A stretch of 64,000 nucleotides of DNA from the NCBI RefSeq assembly GCF_013912065.1, contig NZ_JACESA010000013.1, positions 32,210-96,209 of the forward strand. Direction: 5' to 3'. Below, in pieces: positions 45,583 through 55,568 of this stretch. A program made the translations under genes and the position numbers. This DNA is from Brevundimonas sp. Its GTDB lineage: Bacteria > Pseudomonadota > Alphaproteobacteria > Caulobacterales > Caulobacteraceae. The notes under the pieces were generated by a model. That model did no database searches. It was not told the DNA's origin and saw nothing but the letters and a program-made list of their open reading frames with translations. How positions within the stretch are numbered: the stretch's first letter is position 1; each line of letters begins with the position of its first letter.

Positions 45583-46419
45583 ATGAGCGGCGGGCTCGAC
45601 ATCGCCCTGATCCAGACCCGCACGCCGGCGACGGCTGAGGCGGCCCTGGCGCATGTCGAGCCCCTGATCCGCGAGGCGGCGGCGGGCGGCGCCCGGTTCA
45701 TCCTGACGCCCGAGGGGACCAATCTGCTCGAACAGCGGCGCGACCGCCGCGACGGGGTCGTCTCGGACGAGGACGCCGACCTCGCCGTGCTGGGCCTGCG
45801 TCGTCTGGCGGCGGAACTGGGCGTCTGGCTGCTGATCGGCTCGGCCATCGTCCGATCGGGTCGCGAGGGCGACGACCGGGCGGCTAACCGGTCGCTGCTG
45901 ATCGACGCTTCGGGCGGGATCGTGGCCCGCTATGACAAGCTGCACGTCTTCGACGTCGATCTGCCGAACGGCGAGAAATATCGCGAAAGCGCGACGGTTC
46001 GGCCCGGCGACGGGGCGGCGGTCGCCGACACCCCCTGGGGTCGGCTGGGCCTGAGCGTCTGCTACGACGTGCGCTTTCCCCACCTGTATCGCCAACTGGC
46101 CAAGGCGGGAGCCGGAATGATCGCCGTGCCCTCCGCCTTCACCGTCCCGACCGGCGAGGCCCATTGGGAGACCCTGTTGCGGGCGAGGGCCATCGAGACC
46201 GGGGCCTTCGTCCTGGCCCCGGCCCAGGGCGGCCTGCACGAGGACGGGCGGCGCACCTGGGGCCGGTCGACCATCGTCGGGCCCTGGGGCGAGATTCTGG
46301 CCAGGGCGGACCACGACGATCCTTGCATTCTGACGGCCAAGCTGGACATGGAGGCGGTGGTCAAGGCCCGTGCGGCCGTGCCCGCCCTGACCCACGACCG
46401 CGATTTTCTGCCCGTCTGA
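45583..46419 (+). CDS. Carbon-nitrogen hydrolase (Nit1/Nit2-like)
   Basis: A 278-residue nitrilase-superfamily amidase. The catalytic triad is visible: Glu in LTPEGTNL, Lys in YDKLHVFD, and Cys in LSVCYDVRFP. It resembles Nit1/Nit2-type deaminated-glutathione or omega-amidase members, and its place beside grxC fits a glutathione link. The exact substrate is not settled. Confidence 0.9.
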   Translation: MSGGLDIALIQTRTPATAEAALAHVEPLIREAAAGGARFILTPEGTNLLEQRRDRRDGVVSDEDADLAVLGLRRLAAELGVWLLIGSAIVRSGREGDDRAANRSLLIDASGGIVARYDKLHVFDVDLPNGEKYRESATVRPGDGAAVADTPWGRLGLSVCYDVRFPHLYRQLAKAGAGMIAVPSAFTVPTGEAHWETLLRARAIETGAFVLAPAQGGLHEDGRRTWGRSTIVGPWGEILARADHDDPCILTAKLDMEAVVKARAAVPALTHDRDFLPV

Positions 46420-46426
46420 TGCGCCC

Positions 46427-46861
46427 ATGATCCGTTACGCCCTTCGTTGCGACCAGGCCCATGGCTTCGAGGCCTGGTTCGGCTCGTCGTCCGACTATGA
46501 CGACCAGGCGGCGCGCGGCCTGGTCGAATGCCCCTTCTGCGGCTCCCATTCCGTCGAGAAGGCGATCATGGCCCCTTCGGTCAGCGGCGCGAAAAAATCC
46601 GATCCGGCCCCGGACGCGGCGGCCAGAATGCAGACGATGATGATGGAGGCGGCCCGCGAGGTCCGCGCCCATGTCGAGGCGAACTTCGACTATGTCGGCG
46701 ACACCTTCGCCCGCGAGGCCCGCGACATCCACGAGGGCCGATCCGAGAAACGCGAAATCTACGGCGAGGCCACGCCGGTCGAGGTCAGGAAGCTGAAGGA
46801 AGACGGCGTGCCGGTCGCCGCCCTGCCCGCCCCGCCGCCGGACCGGTCCAAGGTCAACTGA
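46427..46861 (+). CDS. DUF1178 family protein
   Basis: A 144-residue alphaproteobacterial protein. The N-terminus IRYALRCDQAHGFEAWFGSS, a CPFCGS pair that may bind zinc with the first Cys, and the acidic middle with YVGDTFAREARDIHEGRSEKR are the DUF1178 signature. The function is unknown. It lies within the grxC-nitrilase run and shortly before an AraC-type gene. Confidence 0.9.
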   Translation: MIRYALRCDQAHGFEAWFGSSSDYDDQAARGLVECPFCGSHSVEKAIMAPSVSGAKKSDPAPDAAARMQTMMMEAAREVRAHVEANFDYVGDTFAREARDIHEGRSEKREIYGEATPVEVRKLKEDGVPVAALPAPPPDRSKVN

Positions 46862-46862
46862 G

Positions 46863-47759
46863 GTGGCCTCGGGGGAGGAGCGCTATCAGGAGTTTGCGCC
46901 GCCGCCGACGCTTCGCCCCTTTGTCCGCGTCATCTGGACCTATGCCGCGCCTGAGCCCTCGCCGACGATCCAGCGCATCGCCCCGGACGGCTGTCCCGAA
47001 CTGGTCTTCGACATCGGCGCCCCCTATGCCGAACAGGGCGAGGACGGGCGGTTCCGCCTGCAGCCCCAGGCCCTGTTCGCCGGCCAGATGACGCGACCGC
47101 TGGCCCTGCGGCCGACCGGTCCGACCGAACTGGTCGCCGTCCGTTTCGAGCCAGACGGCGCGCGCGACTTCCTGGGGCGACCGCTCAGGGAGGCGACCGA
47201 CCGGCGGCTGGACATGGTCGCAAGACTGGCCGGGTTCGCCCCGCCGCCCGGCGCCCCCGCAGACCAGGCGGCGACCTTCGCCGACTGGCTGGACGACCAG
47301 AGACGCGGCGCGGACTGGCGTATCGACCCCATCATACGGGCGGAGGTCGGGGCGGCGGGGTCGGAAACCCCGGCGCCGGCCCGGTCCGCGACCGAGCAGC
47401 GGGCGCTACAACGCCGGTTCGCCGACCGGGTCGGGGTCTCGCCCCGGCTGTTGCGCTCGATCTTCCGTTTCCGCCGGGTGTTCGATCATGCGGCCCATCC
47501 CGGCGAAGACGTGGAGGGCTGGCTGGGAGCGGGTCTGGAGGCCGGCTATTTCGACCAGCCGCAGATGGCGCGCGACTTCCGCCGCTTCCTCGGCTGCACC
47601 GCCACCGACTGGGCGCGAGAGCAGCGTGAGCTGGCCCGGGCCATAGCGTCGCAATCCTACAAGCCGTCGGGACCGCATACGAATAGCGTCTTCGTCGGAG
47701 AGAGGGAGATCGACCATGCTGACCGTCCTGATGATGACCGCCGCGCTTCAGGCGCCTGA
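46863..47759 (+). CDS. AraC family transcriptional regulator (DUF6597 N-terminus)
   Basis: A 298-residue regulator with a GTG start. The N-terminal half has LRPFVRVIWTYAAP, IAPDGCPELVFDIG and VRFEPDGARDFLG, typical of the DUF6597 domain. The C-terminal HTH_18 domain has VSPRLLRSIFRFRRVFDHA and YFDQPQMARDFRRFLGCTATDW. The last 15 residues are charged and overlap the next gene by 44 bases. Its regulatory targets are unknown, perhaps the adjoining genes. Confidence 0.85.
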   Translation: MASGEERYQEFAPPPTLRPFVRVIWTYAAPEPSPTIQRIAPDGCPELVFDIGAPYAEQGEDGRFRLQPQALFAGQMTRPLALRPTGPTELVAVRFEPDGARDFLGRPLREATDRRLDMVARLAGFAPPPGAPADQAATFADWLDDQRRGADWRIDPIIRAEVGAAGSETPAPARSATEQRALQRRFADRVGVSPRLLRSIFRFRRVFDHAAHPGEDVEGWLGAGLEAGYFDQPQMARDFRRFLGCTATDWAREQRELARAIASQSYKPSGPHTNSVFVGEREIDHADRPDDDRRASGA

Positions 47760-48207
47760 CCTGCGTCCAGACCTGGGGTGGATGTCCGGCTACTGGCTGT
47801 CCTGCGAAGGGGGCCGTGAAGCGTCCGAGACCTGGACCGATCCACGCCTGAACCTGATGCTGGGCGCCGCGCTGACCGTGCGCGGCGGGCGGGCGGGGTG
47901 GGAGCTGTCGCGCATCGGCCCGGTCGATCCGACCCCGCCCGCGTCCCCGGACACGCCACCAAACACGCCGCTGGCCTATTTCGCCCAGCCGGAAGGCCAG
48001 GCGCCGGCCGTGTTTCCCGTGATCGAGTCCGGCCCGACCCGCGTGGTGTTCGAACGGGCGGCCGACGACGACTTTCCCAAGCGCGTCGTCTATGAACGCG
48101 ACGGCGATGTCCTGAACGCCCGGATCGAAGGCGTGCTGGACGGTCAGGAGAGGATCATCCGATGGCGCTTCCAGAAGGCGGAACTGAACAGCCGCTGTCC
48201 TCGCTGA
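47716..48207 (+). CDS. DUF6265 family protein
   Basis: A 163-residue protein with a short hydrophobic N-terminus (LTVLMMTAALQAPD). The core LGWMSGYWLSCEGGREASETW and VFERAADDDFPKRVVYERDGD matches DUF6265. A GGGAG precedes the ATG. It overlaps the AraC-type gene at the 5' end and the GNAT gene at the 3' end, so the three are likely translationally coupled. Confidence 0.8.
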   Translation: MLTVLMMTAALQAPDLRPDLGWMSGYWLSCEGGREASETWTDPRLNLMLGAALTVRGGRAGWELSRIGPVDPTPPASPDTPPNTPLAYFAQPEGQAPAVFPVIESGPTRVVFERAADDDFPKRVVYERDGDVLNARIEGVLDGQERIIRWRFQKAELNSRCPR

Positions 48208-48695
48208 GCTGGCGGCCGATGCGGCCGGACGACATCGACGCCGTGGTCGAGGTCGCACGTCTGTCCTTTCCCGACCATTTCGAAGATCGGGCCTGTTTTC
48301 AGAACCGGCTGGCGCTTTATCCGCGCGGCTGTTTCGTCCTGGCGGACGGCGATGAACCGGCGAAGGGTTATCTGATCGCCTATCCGTGGCGGGCCGAGGC
48401 CGCGCCGCCGCTGAACACGGTGATCGAGGGCCTGCCCGCCGAGCCGGCCCTGATCTATCTGCACGACCTGGCCCTGCACCCCGACGCGCGCGGCGGCGGG
48501 GTCACGCGCGCCGTCGTCGAGCGGCTGGCCGAACAGGCTGAGGCGGACGGCTGGCCCGCCATCGCCCTGGTCGCGGTCAATGACGCTGTCGGTTTCTGGA
48601 CCCGCCATGGGTTCCAGGCCCGCGATATCGCGGGCCTGGAGGAGAAGCTGGCCAGCTATGGCGCCGACGCCCGCTATATGATCCGCGCCCTCTAG
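48162..48695 (+). CDS. GNAT family N-acetyltransferase
   Basis: A 177-residue acetyltransferase. The N-terminus WRPMRPDDIDAVVEVARLSF, the motif A region LIYLHDLALHPDARGGGVTRAVVERL and the C-terminal VNDAVGFWTRHGFQARD are typical. The substrate is unknown. ATG 48162 with GAGG upstream overlaps the previous gene by 46 bases; an internal ATG at 48219 would remove the overlap. Confidence 0.86.
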   Translation: MALPEGGTEQPLSSLSWRPMRPDDIDAVVEVARLSFPDHFEDRACFQNRLALYPRGCFVLADGDEPAKGYLIAYPWRAEAAPPLNTVIEGLPAEPALIYLHDLALHPDARGGGVTRAVVERLAEQAEADGWPAIALVAVNDAVGFWTRHGFQARDIAGLEEKLASYGADARYMIRAL

Positions 48696-48701
48696 TCTCG
48701 G

Positions 48702-49004
48702 TCAGAGGTTCAGGGCGCGCTGACCGCCGGCCCTGACGAACAGGAGCCGCTCCGCCCAAGGCACCTGATGGATGGCGCGCCGTTTCATTTCGCGCTCGCA
48801 GACCCGCGGGTCGCCGACATGGTCCGGCGTCAGCACCGCCCGATGGGTCGCGCACCAGGCCCCGCTCGCGCTTCGAATACGCTCGGCCAGAACCAGGGCG
48901 TCGCCGGGGCGCGCCATCGAAAGGCCGCGGGCGTCCACATACATGTCGGGCGCGCCGCCCGTCGCCAGAAGCCCCGCCATCATGAGTCCCGTGATCGTCG
49001 CCAT
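48702..49004 (-). CDS. UrcA family exported small protein
   Basis: A 100-residue protein with a signal peptide (MATITGLMMAGLLATGGAP). The mature part, YVDARGLSMARPGDALVLAERI followed by Cys-containing WCATHR and VCEREMKRRAIHQV, matches the UrcA family, which is widespread in caulobacters and sphingomonads and has no known role. ATG 49004 is chosen because GGAGACG precedes it; an upstream ATG at 49016 is possible. The gap 49005-49229 before typA has no gene. Confidence 0.75.
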   Translation of the reverse strand: MATITGLMMAGLLATGGAPDMYVDARGLSMARPGDALVLAERIRSASGAWCATHRAVLTPDHVGDPRVCEREMKRRAIHQVPWAERLLFVRAGGQRALNL

Positions 49005-49229
49005 CGTCGTCTCCATTCCCGTTCGGTTTCACCGTCACGGGAATAGAGGAGGCCGCCGCACCCCACGGATGCGGCCGCCGGGATGAAATATCGGTAAGGC
49101 CGCAGCGGGCTTCGAAACGCCTGCTCTGGTCTTTCGGTCCACATGCCTGTAAGAGGCGCGCGCTCCCTGCATGCCTTTTCATGACCAGCGGCCGCCTGCA
49201 TCCCGGCCGCGCCTTTTCGCGATTATCAA

Positions 49230-51062
49230 ATGAACCTGCGCAACGTCGCCATCATCGCCCACGTCGACCATGGCAAGACCACCCTGGTGGACCAACTGCT
49301 CGCCCAGTCCGGCGTCTTCCGAGCCAATGAGGCGACGACCGAGCGCGCCATGGACTCCAACGACCAGGAAAAAGAGCGCGGCATCACCATCCTGGCCAAG
49401 TGCACCTCGGTGCTCTGGAACGGCAAGGCCGGCGAAACCCGCATCAACATCATCGACACCCCCGGCCACGCCGACTTCGGCGGCGAAGTCGAGCGCATCC
49501 TGGGCATGGTGGACGGCTGCGTCATCCTGGTGGACGCCGAAGAGGGCGTCATGCCCCAGACCAAGTTCGTCCTGACCAAGGCGCTGAAGATGGGCCTGCG
49601 CCCGATCCTGTGCATCAACAAGGTCGACCGCGCCCACGCCGATCCGGACCGCGTCCACAACGAAACCTTCGACCTGTTCGCCGCCATCGGCGCGACGGAC
49701 GAGCAGCTGGACTTCCCCCACATCTACGCCTCGGGCCGCAACGGCTGGGCGACGATGGATCTGAACCAGCCCAACGACAATCTGGCCCCGCTGTTCGACC
49801 TGATCGTCGACCACGTCCCGCCGCCGAAGGTGCAGGACAACAAGGACAAGCCGTTCCAGATGCTGAACGTGCTGATCGAATCCGACCCGTTCCTGGGGCG
49901 TATCCTGACCGGCCGTATCGAGAGCGGCAAGGCGGTCCCCGGCATGGCGATCCACGCCCTGGACCGTGAAGGCAAGGAAATCGAGCGCGGCCGCATCACC
50001 AAGGTGCTGGCCTTCCGCGGCCTGAAGCGTCAGGCCCTGGACGAGGGTTCGGAAGCGGGCGACATCGTCGCCATCGCCGGCATGTCCAAGGCCACCGTGG
50101 CCGACACCCTGTGCGCCATGGAAGTCGTCGACGCCCTGCCGGCCCAGCCGATCGATCCGCCGACCATCTCGATGACCGTCTCGGTCAACGACAGCCCCCT
50201 GGCCGGTCGCGAAGGCGACAAGGTCCAGTCGCGCGTCATCCGCGACCGCCTGCTGAAGGAGGCCGAAGCCAACGTCGCCATCCGCGTCACGACCACTGAA
50301 GGCGGCGACGCCTATGAAGTGGCCGGCCGTGGCGAACTGCAGCTGGGCGTTCTGATCGAGAACATGCGCCGCGAAGGCTTCGAGGTCTCGATCTCGCGTC
50401 CGCGCGTGGTCTTCCAGGAAGGCCCCAACGGCGAGAAGATGGAGCCGATCGAAGACGTCATGATCGACGTCGACGACGAGTTCTCGGGCATCGTCATCGA
50501 GAAGCTGTCGGCGCGTAAGGCCGAAATGACCGACATGGGCCCGTCGGGCGCCGGCAAGACCCGCATCAGCCTGAAATGCCCGTCGCGTTCGCTGATCGGC
50601 TATCAGGGCGAGTTCCTGACCGACACGCGCGGTTCGGGCGTGCTGAACCGGGTGTTCAGCCACTATGAAGCCTACAAGGGCGCGATCGCCGGCCGTCTGA
50701 AGGGCGTGCTGATCTCGAACTCGGACGGCGACACGGCGGCTTTCGCCCTGTGGAACCTGGAAGATCGCGGCGTCATGTTCGTCGGCGCCGGCGAGAAGAC
50801 CTATCAGGGCATGATCATCGGCGAGAACGCGCGCTGGGACGACCTGGACGTCAACCCGATCAAGGGCAAGCAGCTGACCAACGTCCGCGCCTCCGGCAAG
50901 GACGAGGCCGTTCGCCTGACCCCGCCGCGCCAGATGTCGCTGGAACAGGCCATCGCCTATATCGACGACGATGAGCTGGTCGAGGTGACGCCGAAGTCCA
51001 TCCGCCTGCGCAAGCAGACCCTGAACCCGTCGTTCCGCAAGAAGCGCGTTCGCCCGGAGTAA
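49230..51062 (+). CDS. typA: Ribosome-associated GTPase TypA/BipA
   Basis: A 610-residue translational GTPase. G1 is in [16 protein letters not shown]2/G3 in RGITILAK and [16 protein letters not shown], and G4 is [13 protein letters not shown]-like domains and the C-terminal BipA-specific domain follow ([41 protein letters not shown]). It supports ribosome assembly and stress or cold growth. It ends 44 bases before glnD. Confidence 0.97.
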   Translation: MNLRNVAIIAHVDHGKTTLVDQLLAQSGVFRANEATTERAMDSNDQEKERGITILAKCTSVLWNGKAGETRINIIDTPGHADFGGEVERILGMVDGCVILVDAEEGVMPQTKFVLTKALKMGLRPILCINKVDRAHADPDRVHNETFDLFAAIGATDEQLDFPHIYASGRNGWATMDLNQPNDNLAPLFDLIVDHVPPPKVQDNKDKPFQMLNVLIESDPFLGRILTGRIESGKAVPGMAIHALDREGKEIERGRITKVLAFRGLKRQALDEGSEAGDIVAIAGMSKATVADTLCAMEVVDALPAQPIDPPTISMTVSVNDSPLAGREGDKVQSRVIRDRLLKEAEANVAIRVTTTEGGDAYEVAGRGELQLGVLIENMRREGFEVSISRPRVVFQEGPNGEKMEPIEDVMIDVDDEFSGIVIEKLSARKAEMTDMGPSGAGKTRISLKCPSRSLIGYQGEFLTDTRGSGVLNRVFSHYEAYKGAIAGRLKGVLISNSDGDTAAFALWNLEDRGVMFVGAGEKTYQGMIIGENARWDDLDVNPIKGKQLTNVRASGKDEAVRLTPPRQMSLEQAIAYIDDDELVEVTPKSIRLRKQTLNPSFRKKRVRPE

Positions 51063-51106
51063 TCCGTCACTGACGCGAAGGGGGTTGGGGCCTATAGGTG
51101 GCTGAC

Positions 51107-53812
51107 ATGACCCTCGTTTCGCCCAGTCTGGATGACCGTCTTGACGAGGCCGCCCGCGCGGAAGATCCGCGCGAGGCGGTCGCGTCCGTTCTGAGGGACA
51201 GTTTCGCCGCCGCCCGCGCCCGCGCCGAGCGCAAGCTGGACGGGGGCATGAAGGGGCGCGAGGTCGCCCGCCTGTACGCCACGGCTGCGGACGACATGCT
51301 GGCCGCCCTGTGGCGGGTCGCGACCCAGGTCCTGTTCCCCGTCTCGGCCGTCGAGAGCGAACGCCTTTCGCTGGTGGCGGTCGGGGGCTATGGCCGGGGC
51401 GTTCTGGCGCCCTATTCCGACCTGGACCTGCTGTTCCTGCGCCCGGCCAAGACGACGCTGCGCGGCGGGACGGTGGTCGAGTTCGTCCTCTATGTGCTGT
51501 GGGACCTGGGAATCAAGGTCGGGCCGGCCGTGCGGTCGGTCGAGGAATGCCTGACCCTGGCGCGCACCGACATGACCGTGCGGACCACCCTGCTGGAGGC
51601 CCGGCATCTGGCGGGCGACGACCGGCTGTCGGATCTGATGATCAGCCGGTTCCGCGACATGGTGGCCAAGGCCGATCCCCGCCCCTTCATCGCCGCTAAG
51701 CTGGAGGAGCGCGCCGCCCGCCACCAGAAGGCGGGCGTGACCCGCTACAAGGTCGAGCCCAACGTCAAGGACGGCAAGGGCGGCTTGCGCGACCTCAACA
51801 CCCTGTACTGGATCGCCCGGTCCCTGGCGCCCGACAGTCGACTGGGCGCGACGGTGATGGACGAACTGTTCACCCCGCGCGAACGCCGCGCCTCCGACGA
51901 CGCATTCGACTTCCTGTGGCGGGTGCGCATCCATCTGCACCTGGTCGCCGGGCGGGCGGAGGAGAAGCTGACCTTCGACATGCAGCCCGAGGTGGCGCGG
52001 CGCATGGGTTGGCAGGGCCGGGGCGACGAGCCGGCGGTGGAGCGGTTCATGCGCCGCTATTTCCTGATCGCGCGCGACGTCGGCGCCCTGACGCGGGCCA
52101 TGTCGGCCAAACTGGAGGCCCGGCATCAGAAGACGGCCCGAGGCTTGTCGCGCCTGATGATCCCGTTTCGGCCCAGCCGCCGAAGACTGGGGGTCGAGGG
52201 GTTCTGGGTGGACCAGGGGCGGCTGTCGGTCGAAGGGGCCGAGGTCTTCGCCGAGGATCCGATCAGACTGCTGACATTGTTCGTCACCGCCGATCGCCAC
52301 GACCTGGACCTGCACCCCGACGCCTTTTCGGCCGTGACCCGGTCGCTGTCGCTGGTGACGCCGAAACTGCGTCGTGACCCGGAGGCGAGCCGCGCCTTGC
52401 TGAACGTCCTGGCCCATGGGCAGCGGCCGTATCGCACCCTGACCCTCATGAACGAGACCGGGCTGCTGGGTCGGTTCCTGCCCGAATGGGGGCGGATCGT
52501 CGGCCAGACCCAGTTCAACATGTACCACGCCTATACGGTGGACGAGCATACGCTCCAGGCCATCGGCGTGATCAATGACATCGCGCGCGGCAAGCTGAAG
52601 ACCGACCACCCGCTGGCCAGCGAGATCGTGCATCTGATCTCGGACATGGAAGCCCTGATGCTGGGCATGCTGTTGCACGACGTCGGCAAGGGGGGCGAGC
52701 GGGGCCAGCTGGAGGACGGGGCCATCGCCGCGCGCCGGGCCTGCGAACGGCTGGGGGTCGATCCGCGCCGGATCGAACTGGTGGTCTGGCTGGTGCGCAG
52801 CCACCTGGCCCTGTCCGACTATGCCCAGAAGCGCGACCTGTCCGATCCGGCCACCATCCGCGCCTTCGCCGAACTGGTCGGCGACCCGGAGCGATTGCGG
52901 ATGCTGCTGGTCCTGACCGTGGCCGATATCCGCGCCGTGGGGCCGGGCGTGTGGAACGGCTGGAAGGGCCAGTTGATGCGCACCCTGTACGACCAGGTCG
53001 CCGGCCTGTTCCGGGGCGAGGACATGGCGCGCGAGGATCCGCTGACGGCGCATCCCGAACTGGTGGAGCGGGCGCGTCAGACCGGAGCGGCCGCAGAGGC
53101 CGCGCCTCTGGCGCCGGTCGAGGGGCTGCCGGTCCAGGCCACCGAGATCTCGATCGCCGCCGCCGACCGCCCCGGCCTGTTCGCCGACCTGGCCCAGACC
53201 ATGGCCGCCCTGGGCGCCGACGTCACCGACGCCCGCGTGGCGACGACCAGCGAGGGCGTGGTGCTGGACGTCTTCCGGGTTCAGGACGGGGCGGGCCTGC
53301 CCTATGGCCAGGCCGAGCCGCGCCGGCTGAAAGCCCTGGTCGAGGCGCTGGAGAAGGCCGCGCGCGGCGAGGGCCGGATCGGCAAGGCCCCCGCCCCCGT
53401 CGGCAACGCCAGAAAGGCCGCCTTCGAGGTTCGGCCCGTGGTCATGGTCGATCACCACGCCTCTGAACTGGCCACTGTGGTCGAGGTCTCGGGCGCCGAC
53501 CGGCCGGGCCTGCTGGCGGCCCTGTCCCGTGTCTTCAACGACGAGGGGCTGAACATCCGCTCCGCCCATGTGGCGTCTTATGGCGAACGGGCGGTCGACA
53601 GCTTCTATGTGGTCGACCGCAAGGGACGGAAGATCACGTCCGAACAGCGGATCGCCGAGCTGCGCACAGCCCTGGAGGCGGTGCTGGACAGCCGCGCCCC
53701 GGCCCCAGAGGGGCGCAAAGTCGCCTCGGCCCGCGCCAGCGCCCGCGACGTCTCGGACCTGGGCCGCCGAACCCGCGCCAAGCCCGTATCGCCGCCGCCG
53801 GAAGCACGCTAA
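51107..53812 (+). CDS. glnD: Bifunctional uridylyltransferase/uridylyl-removing enzyme GlnD
   Basis: A 901-residue sensor of glutamine that adds or removes UMP on PII proteins. The nucleotidyltransferase site is VGGYGRGVLAPYSDLDLLFL (about residue 92-111). The HD domain has MLLHDVGKGGERG (about residue 523), and two ACT domains close the protein (ISIAAADRPGLFADLAQTM; VEVSGADRPGLLAALSRVF). ATG 51107 is preceded by AGGTGG at good spacing; a GTG at 51098 is possible. It is followed by murJ. Confidence 0.97.
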   Translation: MTLVSPSLDDRLDEAARAEDPREAVASVLRDSFAAARARAERKLDGGMKGREVARLYATAADDMLAALWRVATQVLFPVSAVESERLSLVAVGGYGRGVLAPYSDLDLLFLRPAKTTLRGGTVVEFVLYVLWDLGIKVGPAVRSVEECLTLARTDMTVRTTLLEARHLAGDDRLSDLMISRFRDMVAKADPRPFIAAKLEERAARHQKAGVTRYKVEPNVKDGKGGLRDLNTLYWIARSLAPDSRLGATVMDELFTPRERRASDDAFDFLWRVRIHLHLVAGRAEEKLTFDMQPEVARRMGWQGRGDEPAVERFMRRYFLIARDVGALTRAMSAKLEARHQKTARGLSRLMIPFRPSRRRLGVEGFWVDQGRLSVEGAEVFAEDPIRLLTLFVTADRHDLDLHPDAFSAVTRSLSLVTPKLRRDPEASRALLNVLAHGQRPYRTLTLMNETGLLGRFLPEWGRIVGQTQFNMYHAYTVDEHTLQAIGVINDIARGKLKTDHPLASEIVHLISDMEALMLGMLLHDVGKGGERGQLEDGAIAARRACERLGVDPRRIELVVWLVRSHLALSDYAQKRDLSDPATIRAFAELVGDPERLRMLLVLTVADIRAVGPGVWNGWKGQLMRTLYDQVAGLFRGEDMAREDPLTAHPELVERARQTGAAAEAAPLAPVEGLPVQATEISIAAADRPGLFADLAQTMAALGADVTDARVATTSEGVVLDVFRVQDGAGLPYGQAEPRRLKALVEALEKAARGEGRIGKAPAPVGNARKAAFEVRPVVMVDHHASELATVVEVSGADRPGLLAALSRVFNDEGLNIRSAHVASYGERAVDSFYVVDRKGRKITSEQRIAELRTALEAVLDSRAPAPEGRKVASARASARDVSDLGRRTRAKPVSPPPEAR

Positions 53813-53848
53813 GCCTCGGTCTTCTCCAGCCTTCCTCCCCCGGTCCGC

Positions 53849-55444
53849 ATGAGCCTCGCCCGCAACACCCTGGTTCAGTCGAGCCTGACCCTGGGCAGCC
53901 GTTTGCTCGGTTTCGGACGTGATCTGGCCCTGTCGGCCAATTTCGGCCAGGGGGCGCTGATGGACGTCTGGTCCACGGCCCTGATGCTGCCCAACATGTT
54001 CCGCCGCCTGTTCGCCGAGGGCGCCTTCGCCCAGGCCTTCGTGCCCGTCTATGGCGGGGTCAGGACGCGCGACGGCGAGGCGGCCGCGACGGTGACGGCG
54101 TCGGAGGTCATGTCCTTCATGTTCGCCGTGGTCGCGGCCTTCTGCATCCTGTTGCAGGCGGTCATGCCGTGGATCGTGCCCTGGCTGCTGTCGGCGTGGA
54201 AGGACGACGCCGAGGTCATGCGCGTGGCGGTGATCGCTACCCAGCTGGCCATGCCCTATCTGGCCTGCATGACCATCGCCTCCCTGTTGTCGGGGGTGCT
54301 GAACACCGGCGGAAGGTTCGCCCTGTCGGCGGCGGTGCCGGTATTCCTGAACCTGTGCACCCTGGCCCCATTGATCAGCGGCTTCGTCCTGCCCGTCTCG
54401 CCGGCGACCGTGCTCTTGGCCACCAGCGCCGCCGTGACGGTGTCGGGCGTGATCCAGGCCGGCCTGTTGTGGTGGGGCGTGCGCCGTCTGGGCGTAAGGC
54501 TGAAGCTGGGCCTGCCGCGCCTGACGCCGACGGTGAAACGCGCCCTGGCTCTGGCCGTGCCCGGCGCGATGGCCGGCGGGGCCATGCAGGTCAACTCGGT
54601 CGTGTCCCAGGTTCTGGCCGGTTCGGACGCGGGCGCCCGGTCGGTCCTCTACAACGCCGACCGCCTGTATCAGCTGCCGCTGGGTCTGGTCGGGGTCGCC
54701 ATCGGCCTGGCCCTGGTGCCGCGCCTGACCAAGGCCTTCGTCTCGGGCGATCACGAGGGCGGGCAGAAGACGCTGGACGACGGGATCAACCTGGCCATGG
54801 CCTTCACCCTGCCCGCCGCCGTGGCCCTGTTCGTCATTCCCTTTTTCATCATAGACGCCACGGTGACGCGCGGCGCCTTCACCAGCGCCGACGCCGCCCG
54901 CACCGCCGACGTGCTGCGCCAGTTCGCCTGGGGCGTGCCGGCCTTCGTCCTGGCCAAGGTCCTGACCCCGCCTTTCTTCGCCCGCGAGGACACGCGCCGG
55001 CCGATGTATTTCGCGATCACGGCGGTGGTCATCACCGTGGTCCTGGGTTCGGCCCTGTTCTTCTGGTTCGGCGCCCTGGGCTGGGACGGGGTCCTGGGTC
55101 TGGCCATCGCCACCAGCGTCTCGGCCTGGGTCAATGTCGGCCTGCTGGGCGGGGTGCTGATCCGCGAGAACAGCTGGCGGCCGTCGCCGGCCTTCGTCTC
55201 GCGCATCGCGCGCGTTCTGGCGGCCAGCGCGGTCATGGCCGGCCTGCTGCTGCTGGCCGGGATCAACTATGGACTGCTCAGCCGGCTGCTGCTGGCCAAG
55301 GAAATTGCGGTTCTGGTCGTCTGCGGCCTGGGCGCCGGGGTTTACGGCGCCTGTCTGCTGGCCTTCCGCGCCGTCACCCTGTCCGAGCTGAAGGCGACGT
55401 TGCGCCGCGAGCCGGGCGGTTCGGCCGTGTCCGGTCTGGACTGA
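53849..55444 (+). CDS. murJ: Lipid II flippase MurJ
   Basis: A 531-residue membrane protein of the MVF/MOP superfamily that flips lipid II across the inner membrane for peptidoglycan synthesis. The N-terminal RNTLVQSSLTLGSRLLGFGRD, MLPNMFRRLFAEGAFAQAFVPVY, and QLPLGLVGVAIGLALVPRL are hallmark segments, and about 14 membrane helices are expected. It lies between glnD and trpS, a layout typical of this lineage. Between 55445 and 55568 no gene is visible. Confidence 0.96.
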   Translation: MSLARNTLVQSSLTLGSRLLGFGRDLALSANFGQGALMDVWSTALMLPNMFRRLFAEGAFAQAFVPVYGGVRTRDGEAAATVTASEVMSFMFAVVAAFCILLQAVMPWIVPWLLSAWKDDAEVMRVAVIATQLAMPYLACMTIASLLSGVLNTGGRFALSAAVPVFLNLCTLAPLISGFVLPVSPATVLLATSAAVTVSGVIQAGLLWWGVRRLGVRLKLGLPRLTPTVKRALALAVPGAMAGGAMQVNSVVSQVLAGSDAGARSVLYNADRLYQLPLGLVGVAIGLALVPRLTKAFVSGDHEGGQKTLDDGINLAMAFTLPAAVALFVIPFFIIDATVTRGAFTSADAARTADVLRQFAWGVPAFVLAKVLTPPFFAREDTRRPMYFAITAVVITVVLGSALFFWFGALGWDGVLGLAIATSVSAWVNVGLLGGVLIRENSWRPSPAFVSRIARVLAASAVMAGLLLLAGINYGLLSRLLLAKEIAVLVVCGLGAGVYGACLLAFRAVTLSELKATLRREPGGSAVSGLD

Positions 55445-55568
55445 ATGAAGCCGAGGCGATAAGCGCGAGCCATGATCCTTTCGGGCCCGATCTTCGACCG
55501 GCGATGGCGCGGCTGAACCGCCGCCGCCTCGTCCCGCCTGACCACGACTTTCCGAGACCCGACTGACT

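Noticed and set aside
51092-54754. Very long open frame antisense to glnD and murJ
   Set aside because: It is rich in Gly, Gln, His and Arg with no domain pattern, as expected for the shadow of GC-rich genes on the other strand.
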